A stretch of DNA of 64,000 nucleotides from the NCBI GenBank assembly GCA_014706295.1, contig JACSVZ010000014.1, positions 73,442,435 through 73,506,434 on the forward strand, read 5' to 3'. This DNA comes from Lycocorax pyrrhopterus obiensis (lineage: Eukaryota > Chordata > Aves > Passeriformes > Paradisaeidae). The translations under genes were made by a program, and so were the position numbers. The number at the start of each line of letters is the position of its first letter. Position 1 is the first letter of the stretch. Positions 27,301-39,800 of the stretch are shown here, piece by piece. The notes beneath the pieces are model-generated. The model saw only the letters and a list, made by a program, of their open reading frames with translations, was not told the DNA's origin and ran no database searches.

Positions 27301-28094
27301 AGGGAGCTCAAACCAGTAATGACCAGAGAACCACAGATGACAAACATTCAGGTTTCTTGACCTCTGGACACCTTCTCTCTTTCCACCATGGTGACCCAGC
27401 ATTTCTTAGTCATGGAAACCCTGGAAGGAACAGTTAGAGAAGGAAAAAGGTGCTCTTTTTTCAGATGGTTGTCCCATTGGATATTAAATTTTCACAGCAA
27501 ACAACACTGAAGAAACAAATATTACTGTTTCAAATGGAATATGAAGTATTGGTAAGACTTTGTGTCTTCTCTGTCTGGAAAAGTTGCTGGGTTTGGTCTA
27601 CATGAAACATATCAAGGATCTAGATGTGATTTGTATAGATTGTCCCCAATCCTACAAACACAGAATTTCCAGGAAGGGTAGAGCGAGACAAGACAAGCTT
27701 TTAGCAACAATTCTGTCACTGTTTCTGGCCCATCCACCTCACTCAGAGTGTCACACAGGGGAGGTACCACCTCTAAGAAAGCAAACTTGAGGTGATTTCT
27801 GCTGCCACTACATTTACCAACCCCCGTGTACAGAGCTGTGTCCAGGAGCCAGGAACTGGAACAAACACCAGTAATTGTTGCAGTCCTCTTTGAAACTGGA
27901 AATTTAAAGCAAAAATCTGGTCTTCTCAAATTTTACTTCTTTTAAGACTGTATAGAAATAGGGGCAGAAAACTGGAATGTAACTTTGAAGGCGTAATTCA
28001 GTCTTCACAATTCTTATTCATTATGTTTGCATGATCAGTCAGGACCAATTTCTTCACAGAACTGAGGATTTTTAACAGCCTGTAACCACGAGCT

Positions 28095-28428
28095 TCCTCT
28101 GCTTCCTTCATGGTCAGCATTAAAGAAGGTTGGGTGCTCTCAGATTTATTTGGAGATTCCAGCATGGCTTCCCAGTGCCAGAGGGCAGGGTTAGATGGGA
28201 TATTGAGAAGGAATTGTTCCCTGTGAGGCTGGGAAGGCCCTGGCACAGGGTGCCCAGAGCAGCTGTGGCTGCCCCTGGATCCCTGGCAGTGTCCAAGGCC
28301 AGGCTGGACATTGGGGCTTGGAGCAGCCTGGGACAGTGGAAGATGTCCCTGCCCATGGCAGGGGGTGGAACAGGATGGGCCATAATTGTCCCTTCCAACC
28401 CAAATCATTCTGTGATTCTCTGACCCTA
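28095..28428 (+). mobile_element. CR1 LINE 3' fragment (plus orientation)
   Basis: Contains CCAGAGGGCAGGGTTAGATG, GGAATTGTTCCCTGTGAGGC, GTGCCCAGAGCAGCTGTGGC, CCATGGCAGGGGGTGGAAC and the terminal CCAAATCATTCTGTGATTCT. This is one of the best-preserved CR1 copies in the window. The clear match starts at 28160; the left border is uncertain. Confidence 0.92.
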
Positions 28429-29384
28429 CAATGATGGCCTTAGAATAAAGATGCAAATCAGCCAACCGTTTGGCATAAGGAAAATGAATGGTTTAAAGTG
28501 TTGGGAAAACAACTCGAAATTAAATTATCCTGCAGCACTTTTAAACAGAGCTGCTTGGGAAGTAGTATAATTTTTCTTCTTCTACTGACAGTATCAGACA
28601 ACTTCAAGGGCAAGTTGCTCTCTCAGTTAATTTCAGGTTTTATGTGAAACACCACAAATGTAAACAGAGTGGAGAAGATGTGACCACAAGGTCACAAAGT
28701 ACTGAGTGGAAGCTGATTTTATTGTGTCACTTGCTGTATCTCCTTACACAGACCTGCTGTGCCATTGCTGTTTACTTGTTTAAAATGTTAATTCTTGAAA
28801 CAAATTTAGGAAGAATCTTTCCGTTTTCATGAAATTACTGAATTCAACACAGAAAAGCTGTAAGCAGTGATTAAAGCATGTAACACAAGCTGGAGACCCG
28901 GTTTTGTAGTCCCAAGCTCTGACAACTATTTCTCTTCAATTTGCAAGTCACTTTACCTCCATGTGAGTTGTTATCCTGTAACAAGGGGAGGGACACAACC
29001 TACTTACAAACCACTGTGTTTTCTGTCTTTTCTTGTGTATAAAATATGCTTTTATTGGTTTTTTAAATCCAGGGCAGGACACCAGCCCAGACAAAGCAAG
29101 GCATGTGTAGACAGAAGTCCAAACCCAATGTCAGTTATGACCAGTGATGCCCATGGCAGCTGCAATGCATCATGAGTGAAAAAGAAGAATAAAACACAGT
29201 AATTCAAACCATTCTTTCCCAGTACAGACCCAAAATTTTCCCCAATTTTTTTTCCTCTTTAATGACTTGCTTTTCTAAGAGACTTGGTAATTCAGAAGGA
29301 GTAGATTTAATTCTTCATGATGGGGGGGTAAAAGAATAAACAAATTCCAGTGAGGACTCTTGAAACTCGGGAAAGAAAAGAATG

Positions 29385-29390
29385 TTTATT
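29385..29390 (-). terminator. RASGRF2: Candidate poly(A) signal of RASGRF2
   Basis: AATAAA on the minus strand, the first canonical hexamer I find downstream of the RASGRF2 stop, followed by T- and C-rich sequence on the minus strand. Confidence 0.4.
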
Positions 29391-30319
29391 AGCACACAGG
29401 CACAACACCTTGCCTGGTATGCCTTACTAACAATACAAAGCAATAACCTCAGGTCAAAAGAGAAGTTGCAATACATGCAAAAACATCTGGATTGTGCACT
29501 AAGTAACACGTTTGATATAGGTACATCTGTCAAATAAACACACATCTACTGCCCTAGGTAACAGAACTTCAGAGACTACCTCAGGAGTAAAGGTACAACA
29601 GAACAACCATCACTGAGCAGCATTTTGGACATGAAGCATCCTACACAGAGACATTTGACCTTTGGAGGCAAAAACTGTAACAGGCAAATAGCTGAGAGCC
29701 AGATCCCCAAAGACTTATGAAAAGCTCTCGGTGAAGCCTAAGGTATTGTCAGAATGAGGTCTGAAGGGTTTTGCCCTTGGTGAGTAAAATTATGAGTGGG
29801 TAAAAATGTCTCTATGGGTGAGAGTTTTAAATCATCAAGGTTTAATGTTGTTGCTAAGAGTGAAAGGAGGAAAGACTGAATGTTGATACAAATAAAACTG
29901 TTTTTGAAAACCCTCAAAATAAATAAGAAACATGAAGGACAATTTGGGATAATTAACATGTCCTGAAATCAAAATCAACATGGTTTAAGTTAATAAATAA
30001 TTAAAATAATTAAGTTCCTTTTTATCCTACAGAACAATAATCAGTATTAAAAGGTAGGAAAGCAGAAAGAGGACGGGGACCTCCTCCTTGCTCCAAAATG
30101 AGGGTGATCAGTGCCAGGTATCACCTCTCACCACGAAGAAGCTACGTGTCTGTGTGTCACAAGACTAGCCAGAGGAAAGGGACAGAACGAACACACACTG
30201 CCACTGTGGATTCTACAGGTCTAGGTTTTCATCTACAGGATGAGTACTCAGGGCTCGGTCACCAACAACAACTGCTGGGTTCAGGGGGAGGGCTGGGGGT
30301 GAAGGCTGGGGTGAAGGCA

Positions 30320-30700
30320 ACTCTAACCCTGTGTCAGCGTGTGACGAGCGCTCTCCGTCGCTGAAGGGGCCGTGTCTGTGCTGCTGCCCAGGGTCCCGGG
30401 TCACCACGGTCAGAGCTGGGCTGCTACTTTTGCAGTACAAGGTCGTGCAGAGCCCGCGGGCGTGGCTGGCAGCGCGCCCACCGCAGAGCAGCGGGTGAAA
30501 TGCTTTATCCCCATCGCCGCCAGCGGCCCGGCCCGGCCCGGCCGGGCAGGGAGCAGCCCCCTCGCTGCAGGCAGGCTGGGGGCTCAGAAGGCAAGTGGAG
30601 AGGCGCTTCGGCCCTTCTCTGTCCAGGGAATCCTCACTCGCGGGGCTCCTCCGGCTCCCTTTGCAGGAAAGTGAGTCTGTGATGCTCCCGCGGCGTGGAA
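30320..30700. other. GC/CpG-rich block between RASGRF2 and CKMT2
   Basis: A block with many CpG dinucleotides, including repeated GGCCC units around 30525-30545, in otherwise AT-rich surroundings. It resembles a small CpG island. It falls inside the putative RASGRF2 3' UTR and about 7 kb upstream of the candidate CKMT2 start. Function unknown. Confidence 0.55.
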
Positions 30701-31247
30701 GCAGCGAGGGACAAGATCCTAAAAGACAGCAAGACCCCAGTGACAGAGTCCTCACTGGGAGCCGTGCTCCCTGAAACACCAGAGGCCAAGAGTGGGTGTG
30801 TGATGATGGTATCTCTGTCTCTACATGATGTGGCTGTGGTGGGGTGGCACAGCGAGCGAGGAGCTCCGGACCCCTGTGCCACATAGGGACACCACGGGGC
30901 TAAGCTGGTCATACTGGAACGAGGCAAAGCCTCACACAAAGCAGGTTGCTGCTGCCTACTGACTATTGCCACAGCCCAAACATGCAGCAGGGCTGTAGCA
31001 GAGGCACTCGGGCCGCTCGAGGTGAAGCACTCAGCCCACAGCCCAGCACTGGCTGTGTGTGCTGCAGGACAGCTGTTGCCAGCTACTGTCATGGGGCTGC
31101 AGCCCTGGCGAGGGTTGTGGGCGACAAGGTGCATCCTCACTTCTTCCTGTGCTTTAACAAAAGCATTGTATCCCCAAGCAAAACCATCAGCGTGAGCCAT
31201 CAGCGAGTCAAACATCACGGTGACCATAATAATTTTTAACAAATTTT

Positions 31248-31269
31248 GTTGCTGCTGCTGCTGTTGCTA
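31248..31269 (-). repeat. Short CAG/CAA trinucleotide run
   Basis: On the plus strand it reads TTGCTGCTGCTGCTGTTGC; on the strand of RASGRF2 transcription it is a CAG/CAA run inside the putative 3' UTR. Only four to five pure units. Confidence 0.6.
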
Positions 31270-33751
31270 CAAACACAGATCAAAGCATGCAACTCTCCTG
31301 ATTCTGACCTAAACTGGCCACTGGGACAAGAGGCAACCTTTGGCATATGAGCAGGATGTGCTTCCCCAAAGGGGCTGAACTACCACATTCCCACTGATTT
31401 CAAGCTCTGGGTGCTCAGCCCCTTTGGCAAGGCCCATCTGCCCCCGTACCCTCCTCTCGCCACACGAGCACAGCACAGCCCTGCGAGCCAGCGCTGGAAT
31501 GCATCAAGTGCTCTGAACAACACACGCGTGTGGAGCACAGAACAACAAACTGTGACAGGAGCACGATGAGGATTTGTACCCTGTAACCCTAAGAACATGG
31601 AGGAGATTTGGTTAAATGGAGTACAGGCAGATAAAGCAGCACTTAATAGCTTACAACAGAGATGCCCATTGACAGTGACAGCTGTTAGACATTTTCTTTG
31701 TTAACAAAGAAACAATAAAACCAACTTAAGAAATCACTTTTTGGACCACGTTTTCGCTGTTGCTCCATTACTTCAAAGTGTTTGATGAAACTACTGCATG
31801 GTAACTGCTTTACAGTAAACACATACTCAGTTGGTTTTGTGGTCCAAATAAACCATGCTCTTTTTTTTCTCCTCATATCATGCATTGGGATGCAATCAGC
31901 TTCTTGTTAATCATTCGTCAAAAGAAACAAACACATTTTTTACAATAAAAGCTTGTACAACTAACATTTCTACAGCAATCATTAGCCAGAGCTATTTGAA
32001 GTGTTCCTAGCATTTCCATCTCCCTTGCTGTCTGCTTTTCTAATGGAGGAATTTTCCAGTATCGGTGACACTTCCCCATGCAGTTATTTACAAGGAGATG
32101 GTCCTTGTGGAGAAGGACCTTAATGAAACTTACAGTTGCTAAGGTACATTTGTAAGTGCCAGCGGTCACACTCAGACAGAACAAAGGGAACTCATTGTGC
32201 AGCTCTGGGCTGGGCCAGCAGTGTAATTAAAGTGCAAATAAAGACAAAAACCACAAGCCAGGCAGGTCCATTTTTCATCGCCAGCGTTAAGAAGCATCAC
32301 GACTGTGTAAGATATGTCAGATCAAATAGGCCTAAGTCACAATCTATTTTAAACATCTGTCTCCCTGAGAGGATTTAAGGGAGGTATACGGTGATATAGC
32401 CCTATTTCTTTAACTGGCTGAATATCATTGGAAAAGTAAGGACACTTTTCCAGCCAATTTTTGTTTTCAACAGTGCTAACACCTGTGTTTTATGCTATGA
32501 TGTCCTTTATCGCATTTGAGCTCACTTCCCATGCAGCTACGACAGACGACTCTTGATGAGGAAAATACAAGAAGTACCAACTACTGTAGAAATGACATCT
32601 ATCTACCTGGTACGTCACAAAAGCAGAGGCTCTGAAAACATTTACAAATAGCACATTTTCTCAAACATATGCACGTGATAATTACTAGCTCAGATAAAAA
32701 TACATAGTTTGTGTTTGCTGGCATTCAATGTTTGCCACTGACACGTTCAATTTTAGAGCTAAGTCAGTGCCAAATGGCTGAACAACAACAAAAAAAATAC
32801 ACATTTTTCAAACCACCGATTCCACGTAGAACGAAACTGTCACTCCAGCTCCGAGTGTTCACTGCTGATCACCACCTGCTGCCAGGGAGACATGTGTTTC
32901 TCTCCACAGTGTGTCCAGAAAGTGCTCTGTAGCCTGACTTGTCAGAGAAGCTGCAGGAGGTGCAGGAAAATAAAGTGCCTCTTCCAGGGCTGCACCACCC
33001 CTCCGGATCCCTCACCTTCCCAGATGGCAACTATTTACAACTATTCCACCAGTCCATTTGCTCTCTGTGCTGTAAATACTCTCACTGGTGGAAAAGATAT
33101 TTACAAATCATTTTTATAGATACAATCAGTCACCTTAGAAAAGGCTGACGAGACACTGAAAGAAGAGAATGTTTTATAAAGAGTAGCATTAAATGTACAG
33201 GGGGTGTTTTGAACAACCGCAGATCTGAGGTTACCAGATGCTGTCTTAATATCACTCCAAAGTAGTAGATGACTGCTAAAATCCTGATTTTTGAATGAAA
33301 TTAACACAATATGAGAACACCACAGCCATTACTGCCTCAGTGAACACATAGTTAGCCATCAACCTAGCCACCTCACTTTGCTTATTTATCCTAATACACC
33401 TGAGTATATTACCACCATTTAAATCTGTACCCTTAATTTGTCATGTGAGATGGCTGCAATGAGCACCTGTTCACAGGAGAGTCTCCTGTTTCCCATTAAA
33501 TCATGATCCCTAATGCCAAACATGATCTTTGCAAAGCAGAAATTGCTTAAGCCGGGTAGGAAGAGTCTTTGTCTTTCACCTCCAACACTCATTTGTGTTG
33601 CCTGAGAGGGAAAGGCTGTGAGACTATCTCTTATTGGAAAAGAGAGCTGGCATTCTTCTCAGAATTCCTCTTGCTGTCTTTAGGAGGTGGCATGCATGGT
33701 TCTGTTCACTGTCCCAGAGCTGTCTGCAGGCTCTGCGGTGGGGCGGGCGCA

Positions 33752-33844
33752 TCAGGCGGGGAGCCGGGGCTCAATCTTCAGGGACAGCTCGTACAAGGTG
33801 TCCTCATCAATGATCAGGGTCTTGTCCAGCAGGTAGTGAGTGAC
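33752..33844 (-). CDS. RASGRF2: RASGRF2 last coding exon and stop
   Basis: Encodes 30 residues from [20 protein letters not shown] to the C terminus IEPRLPA, then TGA at 33754-33752. The acceptor is CGTCCCAG. The tail is typical of RASGRF2. Confidence 0.97.
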   Translation of the reverse strand, partial: VTHYLLDKTLIIDEDTLYELSLKIEPRLPA

Positions 33845-36800
33845 CTGGGACGGGGAAACACAGATGGACAGACTGCGTGGAACTGCCATAGGAATCTCCC
33901 AGCCTTCCTTTCCCTTTCAGTACATTTTGGATCTTGAGATCCCCTCATGTTGTTTTCTTGAGAAACCAAACAGCTCCTTGGAATGCTGCTGGCATAAAGA
34001 TGCAGCTGCAGCACTCTGGGAATTCATTAGGACTAACTTCTCTCTCTTAGGAATGGGCAAATCCTTTGCCAGGTTACCTCAACACAAGCTGCTCTTCTGG
34101 AGTCTGAGATGAACCTTCTCTGAAGGCACAGACCAGCTTTGGTCACAGTTGCATCACTCCCAAGAAGGACAGAGGGAAACGAAATTGCAGGATGCCTCAG
34201 CAGGCACTCGGGGCATCTCCTGACCCTCAGCGCAGGGTCTCAGGGCAGGGAGAACACACCTCCCTCTGAACCCCTCACACTCTCCTGGGCTGCAACCCCC
34301 AGGGACCTTCCAAAGGAGCAGAAAACTTCTTTAGAAGGCATCAAACAAAGAGCCCCTGCATGGTGAAGGTCTCACCGCCCCAAGGACCCGTCAGTGTGTC
34401 TGTCTGTCCTCTCCTCCACGCGTGCGAGCAGAACACACCAATTTTAGGTTTCAATGACAGCTGTACCTCATAGGTAATTGCTGCCACAGCGCTGATTTCA
34501 GCAGCAGGCAGGAGCCTTACCTTCTGCTGGTGCTCGATGCGGTAGGAGGTCTGCTGGAACTGCCTTATTTCCCTGATAATATGAGAGATCTTTCAAAAGA
34601 ACACAGGCATGTAAGTGAAACCACAGTTTGACTCCAGCTAAGCCACACAAAGCAAGAATTTTGCACCAAATTATTCCATTTAGCTTGGGAGGATGGAAGG
34701 GAAGGGTAGAGGTCATCTTCCAACAGCTCCCAAGGACTTCACTTTCCCACATCAAACATTTATTCCTCAGTCAGCCCCAAGTGAACCACCCTGGCTCTCC
34801 CCTTCCCATAATGAAACCTCCCTATTCTTTGCCTCGAGTGACTGCTGCACAATGTAGCCCTAAGATGGGCATTAAGCTGAGACAAGAGGAGAAATTTCCA
34901 TGCCTCCCTCTGAGGAGCTGTTACAAAACTGCATTAGATGGCAGTGGGAGAAACATCAACTTTAAAGTGCTGTTCAGATAGACCAGAGCACACTTTGAAA
35001 AGAACATTGTGATTACTGCTTCCTGCTGAATCACTGCATTCCTGTAATTCTGGTTATTTAGAAAAGCTTTTTGTTGCTCCTTCACGAGCTTCAGGCAGCT
35101 GCTTTTGCTGTCATTTCTCAGAAAGTAAACTGGGGACAAATTCAGCCTGTGAAAATACCCAGCCTGCCAGAAGGTGGTGATAGAAGACTGCGTCGAGGAA
35201 TTGCTCTCCAAGCGCTGCCTCTCTTGCACAACACCAAAACACCTTCTCCGAAGTTACATTCAGAGGAGTTACAATGAAATCAATAATTAACTCATGTGAT
35301 TAAACATCTGTTGGTGAAGCATGTAAGAAAATGAAAATTACCATTCTCATTTTGGAAAAATTGACAAGGCCTTCCTCAGTGAAGTTGGGTGTTCCTTCCT
35401 CAATAAATGCCAGGTCAGTCAGGTACATCCCAAGGTAGGGAACAGCAGGTGGGTTACAGCTGTAAATCAACAAATCAGATTATTTTCCTGTAGCAACATT
35501 TGCAAATGCATTTTTTTCTAACTCACTGTGCCACAGAGTCACCCCAAGACACTCACACAAACTCTTTATTACTTTGCCCACTTCTAATCAATGGGTTGCA
35601 TTCCTTTCCAGGACAAACAGCTCCTCTGCCTCTGCTTGAGTTGTGTTTGCTCTGCCTGTGACAAATTGAATGCATTCTGCACAATATCTAATATTAATGG
35701 CAATTTTAAAATATACCATTAATTACTCTGGCTGTTCAGTTTTCAGCTTCTCTCAAGATCACTTGAAGTAGTTGTGCCACTCGATTCTGAAAAGCCTGCT
35801 TCCAATTACAAAACTCACAAAAATCCATGGTTTTGTACAGCTGGAATCAGTGCATAAATTGTAGAACACTAGACACGGAATATCCTGGATACCAAAATTA
35901 CAGAATGTCAAATGCAATCTGGCAAATCAATTAAAGAAAACAATATCCAAGGACTGCTGCACAAAAGAAGCAGGCTGTTTTCCAGCAGGCTGGGAGGCCA
36001 CAGGAGAAGAAATATCCCTGTGCCTTTGTCCTGTCCCTATGTTCCTCTCATAATTTATTGTCAGAAACATGATTTATTATCATATGAATGGGTCTGTGAC
36101 CTGACACAGGCTTAGTCCCAAGCCCTAAACTAGAACAATCCTGGTTTCCATAAAAACTCTAATTTATAAAGCTGACTTTACTCTTATTGAAAAAGTTTAT
36201 CAGTGTACATAAAACCCCAACAGGGAACGTTCACACAGAAAAATAGTTTAATTTGTTTCAGTAGCTCTCTGGAGCTGCTACGTTTATCCATCAGGGGTAT
36301 TAAATCACAGCATATTCAGCAAAACAATAATGCCAAATCTAACCAACCTAGATTTTAAAAGGTTATTAGGCAAGAAATATATTAATTATTAAAGCTTAAT
36401 CAAATGCAATTAATTTTTAACAGGAACCATCCACTACTTATAACAAAACACAGTTGTATATTGTAGAGAGGCATACTTTTTGAGCATTTCTCTAAGGTTT
36501 TTAAATCTTCCTTCAGATGACACAGTCTTCTGAAGCTTGTCCATGAGAGCTTTTGTCTAGAAAGAAAATGCATTAAAAATGTCATTGCTGGTGCAGGTAA
36601 ATGAATGGAATTAGACTGTAGTAAAGGTGTAATTCACTTATCATCCCCACCCCATTTTCAGGAGTAATACAACAGGCATCAGGAACTGAGCTTTACCGCA
36701 GTTCCTCCTGTCTTTCTGAAAACGGAGATTAGGCAGCTTTAAAGATTTTCCTATGAGTGATACACAGAACCTGTATTTATGCTAATATTATTACCCTGCA

Positions 36801-39800
36801 AATGGAGGAAAACCCACAGGTTTATTAAATTAATGGTCAGGAATTCAGTTTGCTGTGCACAGAAGAGTATAACAGGTCCTACATGTTGCTGAGGATCCTC
36901 AGCTGCATTTACTGAAGTTGGTAACAGCAAGTGCTCCTTGCCTGCACTGAGCTGATTTTGCCTCCAAGTTCCAGATAAAAGCTGAGTATGTAAACGAGAA
37001 TATATTCATGTCTTACACAAATCATTTTCAGTGGCCATCATCAGACCCTGGTTCCTTCTTAAGTGAAATAAATTTGATTTTCAGCCTGTTTTTGCTACTG
37101 ACTTGAGACTTGAATGTAGAGAATGAAGAGATATTAATCATATTTGAAACTGAATTTCCAATTAAGAGAGAGCTGTAGCAGACAGAGCCACTTTCTTCTA
37201 AGTAGCAGGCTGATGAAAAACCCAGATTGCATCCCCAATAGGTGCCAGAGGACCGTGCCACAACATCCATCTGCTGTGGATTTGGTTTTTTCATTTTTAA
37301 TTGAAAAGTTTAAAAATCAAAATAATTCTATCCATAACACTTTTTGGAGGTAAACTCACTTGTAACAGTTTGTATTTAAAGGATTTTTAACAAAATTTTA
37401 AATAGAAGAACATAGCAGCAGCTATGAAGCAGCTGAGAAAAAGCTGACTGTAGAAGGTGGTACAGTCAGAATGTATTTTAATTGTATTTCTCTGAACCAT
37501 TTAGAACACAGAACATAAAAGACTGTCATCCTGACATGCCTTTTTTCCACGTGTATATCTTTCTTTTGAGGCTGGCAGTCATTCTCACAGCTTTTGCTGA
37601 CACTATCAGCAGCCAGGTAAGGGTTAAAGAGAGGTGTTCACTGCACCTGAACTTGAGCTCTTAAATGAGAAAGAAGACTTTTTATCAACAGTCTCCTACT
37701 GGGTAGAAACAACTCATGAATTTGAGAGGTTCTGACCTTCTTTCAGGCTTTCTGCACAGGCAGTTCCTATTTTAGGCACCTGGCCAGACTTTAACCATAG
37801 CTTGTAACCACCCAGATGTGTCTATCAGAAAATGCCTAAATTTAGTTTACTTGAATATTTCAGCACTTCAGGCCCAATGGTCTTTGACACCTGACAATTA
37901 TGGTGAAAACAGTTTGTTCCCACAGATAAAAAAATTAACTACAAAAGACCTGGACAGGAGATGCCAGTTCCACGTGGTGGAAAAGCAGAAATGTTTACAG
38001 GAGGGATCCTGTCTCAGCCCCTGGACACGGTGACGGATGGAATCTGGACCCCCCCGCCCGTGGCCGTGTCCTTCTCACCTGTTTGGACACCTTTGCCCAG
38101 GTTTTCTTGAGCCTGTAGATGGCACTCCTGTTGAGCGCCGAGGTGATCTCCAGCACGCCATTGTAGTTGTGCAGGCAGCGGCAGATGTCGGCCACCGCCA
38201 CCCACTTCTCGATGGCGCTGGCCCGCGAGGGGACATCAGCGTAGCTCATGATCTGTGAGGCCACCAAGTTGCTCATCTGGCCACGGGGAGAGGCAGAGAC
38301 TCAGGGAAGCAAAGCACAATCCCTTCTAACACATCACTAATCAATGGACAAGGCAGGAAAACCCCGAACCAGCACAGGACAGAAATGATGGCTCTTGATA
38401 AACTCAGGGAACATTGAAAACAGAGCTTGAGGCAGGCGGAGGGGATGGTGACAGCAAAGAAGGGTTGGGGATGCAATGGGAAGGTCTCCAAGCCATCAGT
38501 GATAAAAATGATAAAGCCATCAGAGGCTTCCTGATTGGGAAGTCTCTCAATAAAAATCACGGAAAATAAGAGAGAGCAAAGACATGTTTAGGGATACAAA
38601 GGACGTTTGCTACACAGAATTTGTGTTATATTTCTCTGGAGAAAATGCCATTTCTTCAGTAGGCTGAAAGGCACCATGCTACAGTTTAAAATGTTCTTCT
38701 CTTAAATTGCCACTGAGATGCTGAGTACCAATTATTGGAAACGAGAATCTTCATCTGCTTTGATTTAAATGGTTAAGTACAGAAAGGCTGCAACATTCAG
38801 CCACTACTAGATAACACATTACATCACACTGTAACAAAACCCAGTATTTTTGTTCCAGAGGTCAGAGACAGTCCATGGGGTTCCTAGAAAGCAAATCTGT
38901 ATTTGAGAGTACTTACATCATTAAAATGTTGACTAGTTTTCATAATATAAGGAGTCCTCTCATTTTTATCCACTTTCATCCAGCCCTGCCCAAGGAACTC
39001 TCTAGACATTGATGGGAGACAAAAAAGCCAACAAAATCTTCATAAACACAGCACCGAGTCTGTCTGTAACCACAGCCTAAGCAGATTTCAAGGATACCTC
39101 AGTTTGCTGGAAGCTAATAACACAGCTTTACACTAATTCCAGCATCTCGCTATACCATTTTTAATGCTGTCTGAATTGTAAAGAAGATTCATTTTTCTCT
39201 TAATCCCCTCTGCCCCATCAGCCCATCCTAATTTCCTGGCTGTGACCCTGTTTACACCACGTTATCCTTTTACGTGTGACACCCTTTTGCCAGGAGTGGA
39301 GTCTGGGGCGCGGTGGCTGCCCTGCCGTGGCCTGTTCCCCCCAGGGACACTCACTCGTAGGGGATGCTGCGGAACACGACGTGGTCCAGCAGGGTGATCT
39401 GCTCCGCCAGCTCCATGGCCGACAGCATCTCAAAGCACTCGGGCTTGGGGCAGTCTGGCTGCAAAAGCAAGGAGAACACTGAGGGGTCTCTCGGGCTGCC
39501 ACAGGGCGTGAGCAGCTGCCTGGCACCCTTCAACATGGGGTTGTAATTAACTTCGGGGTAAGGAGAAATAAGATTTAATAACAACTGCAAACTGCACAAA
39601 CACCAGGCTGGAAACTCATAGAGGCATAGGCATGCACCAGCTCAGGAGTATGAATGCAGGTTAATTAAACTCTGCATATTCTGCACTTATAATTTCATAT
39701 ATATTAATATCTTTCCCTTTTTTAATATCTTGAGATTTATGTCCAAATACTAAAGTTTTGACATGTTCATTTTTAATATGGGCTTCAAATTCTTACAACC

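Larger units (their letters stand above)
23413..29364. other. Intergenic region between CKMT2 promoter and RASGRF2 3' end
   Basis: About 6 kb, containing two CR1 fragments (24.3 and 28.2 kb), a GC-rich patch at 24.54-25.01 kb and otherwise AT-rich DNA. Regulatory elements for CKMT2 are expected here but only the TATA-proximal motifs could be named. Confidence 0.55.
29365..33751 (-). other. RASGRF2: Putative long 3' UTR of RASGRF2
   Basis: No canonical minus-strand AATAAA was seen between the stop at 33752 and 29390, so the 3' UTR may be about 4.4 kb. Most of it is AT-rich and without convincing reading frames, apart from a GC/CpG-rich block at 30320-30700 and a short CAG-type run (minus) at 31248-31269. 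Extent is inferred from the poly(A) signal only; a non-canonical earlier signal would shorten it. Confidence 0.4.

Noticed and set aside
27998..28465. 155-codon minus-strand open frame
   Set aside because: Antisense translation of a CR1 fragment; similar peptide text appears at the CR1 near position 150.
30213..31242. Two overlapping minus-strand open frames of 223 and 202 codons
   Set aside because: They lie in GC-rich sequence where stops are rare, overlap in different frames, and show no recognisable domain.
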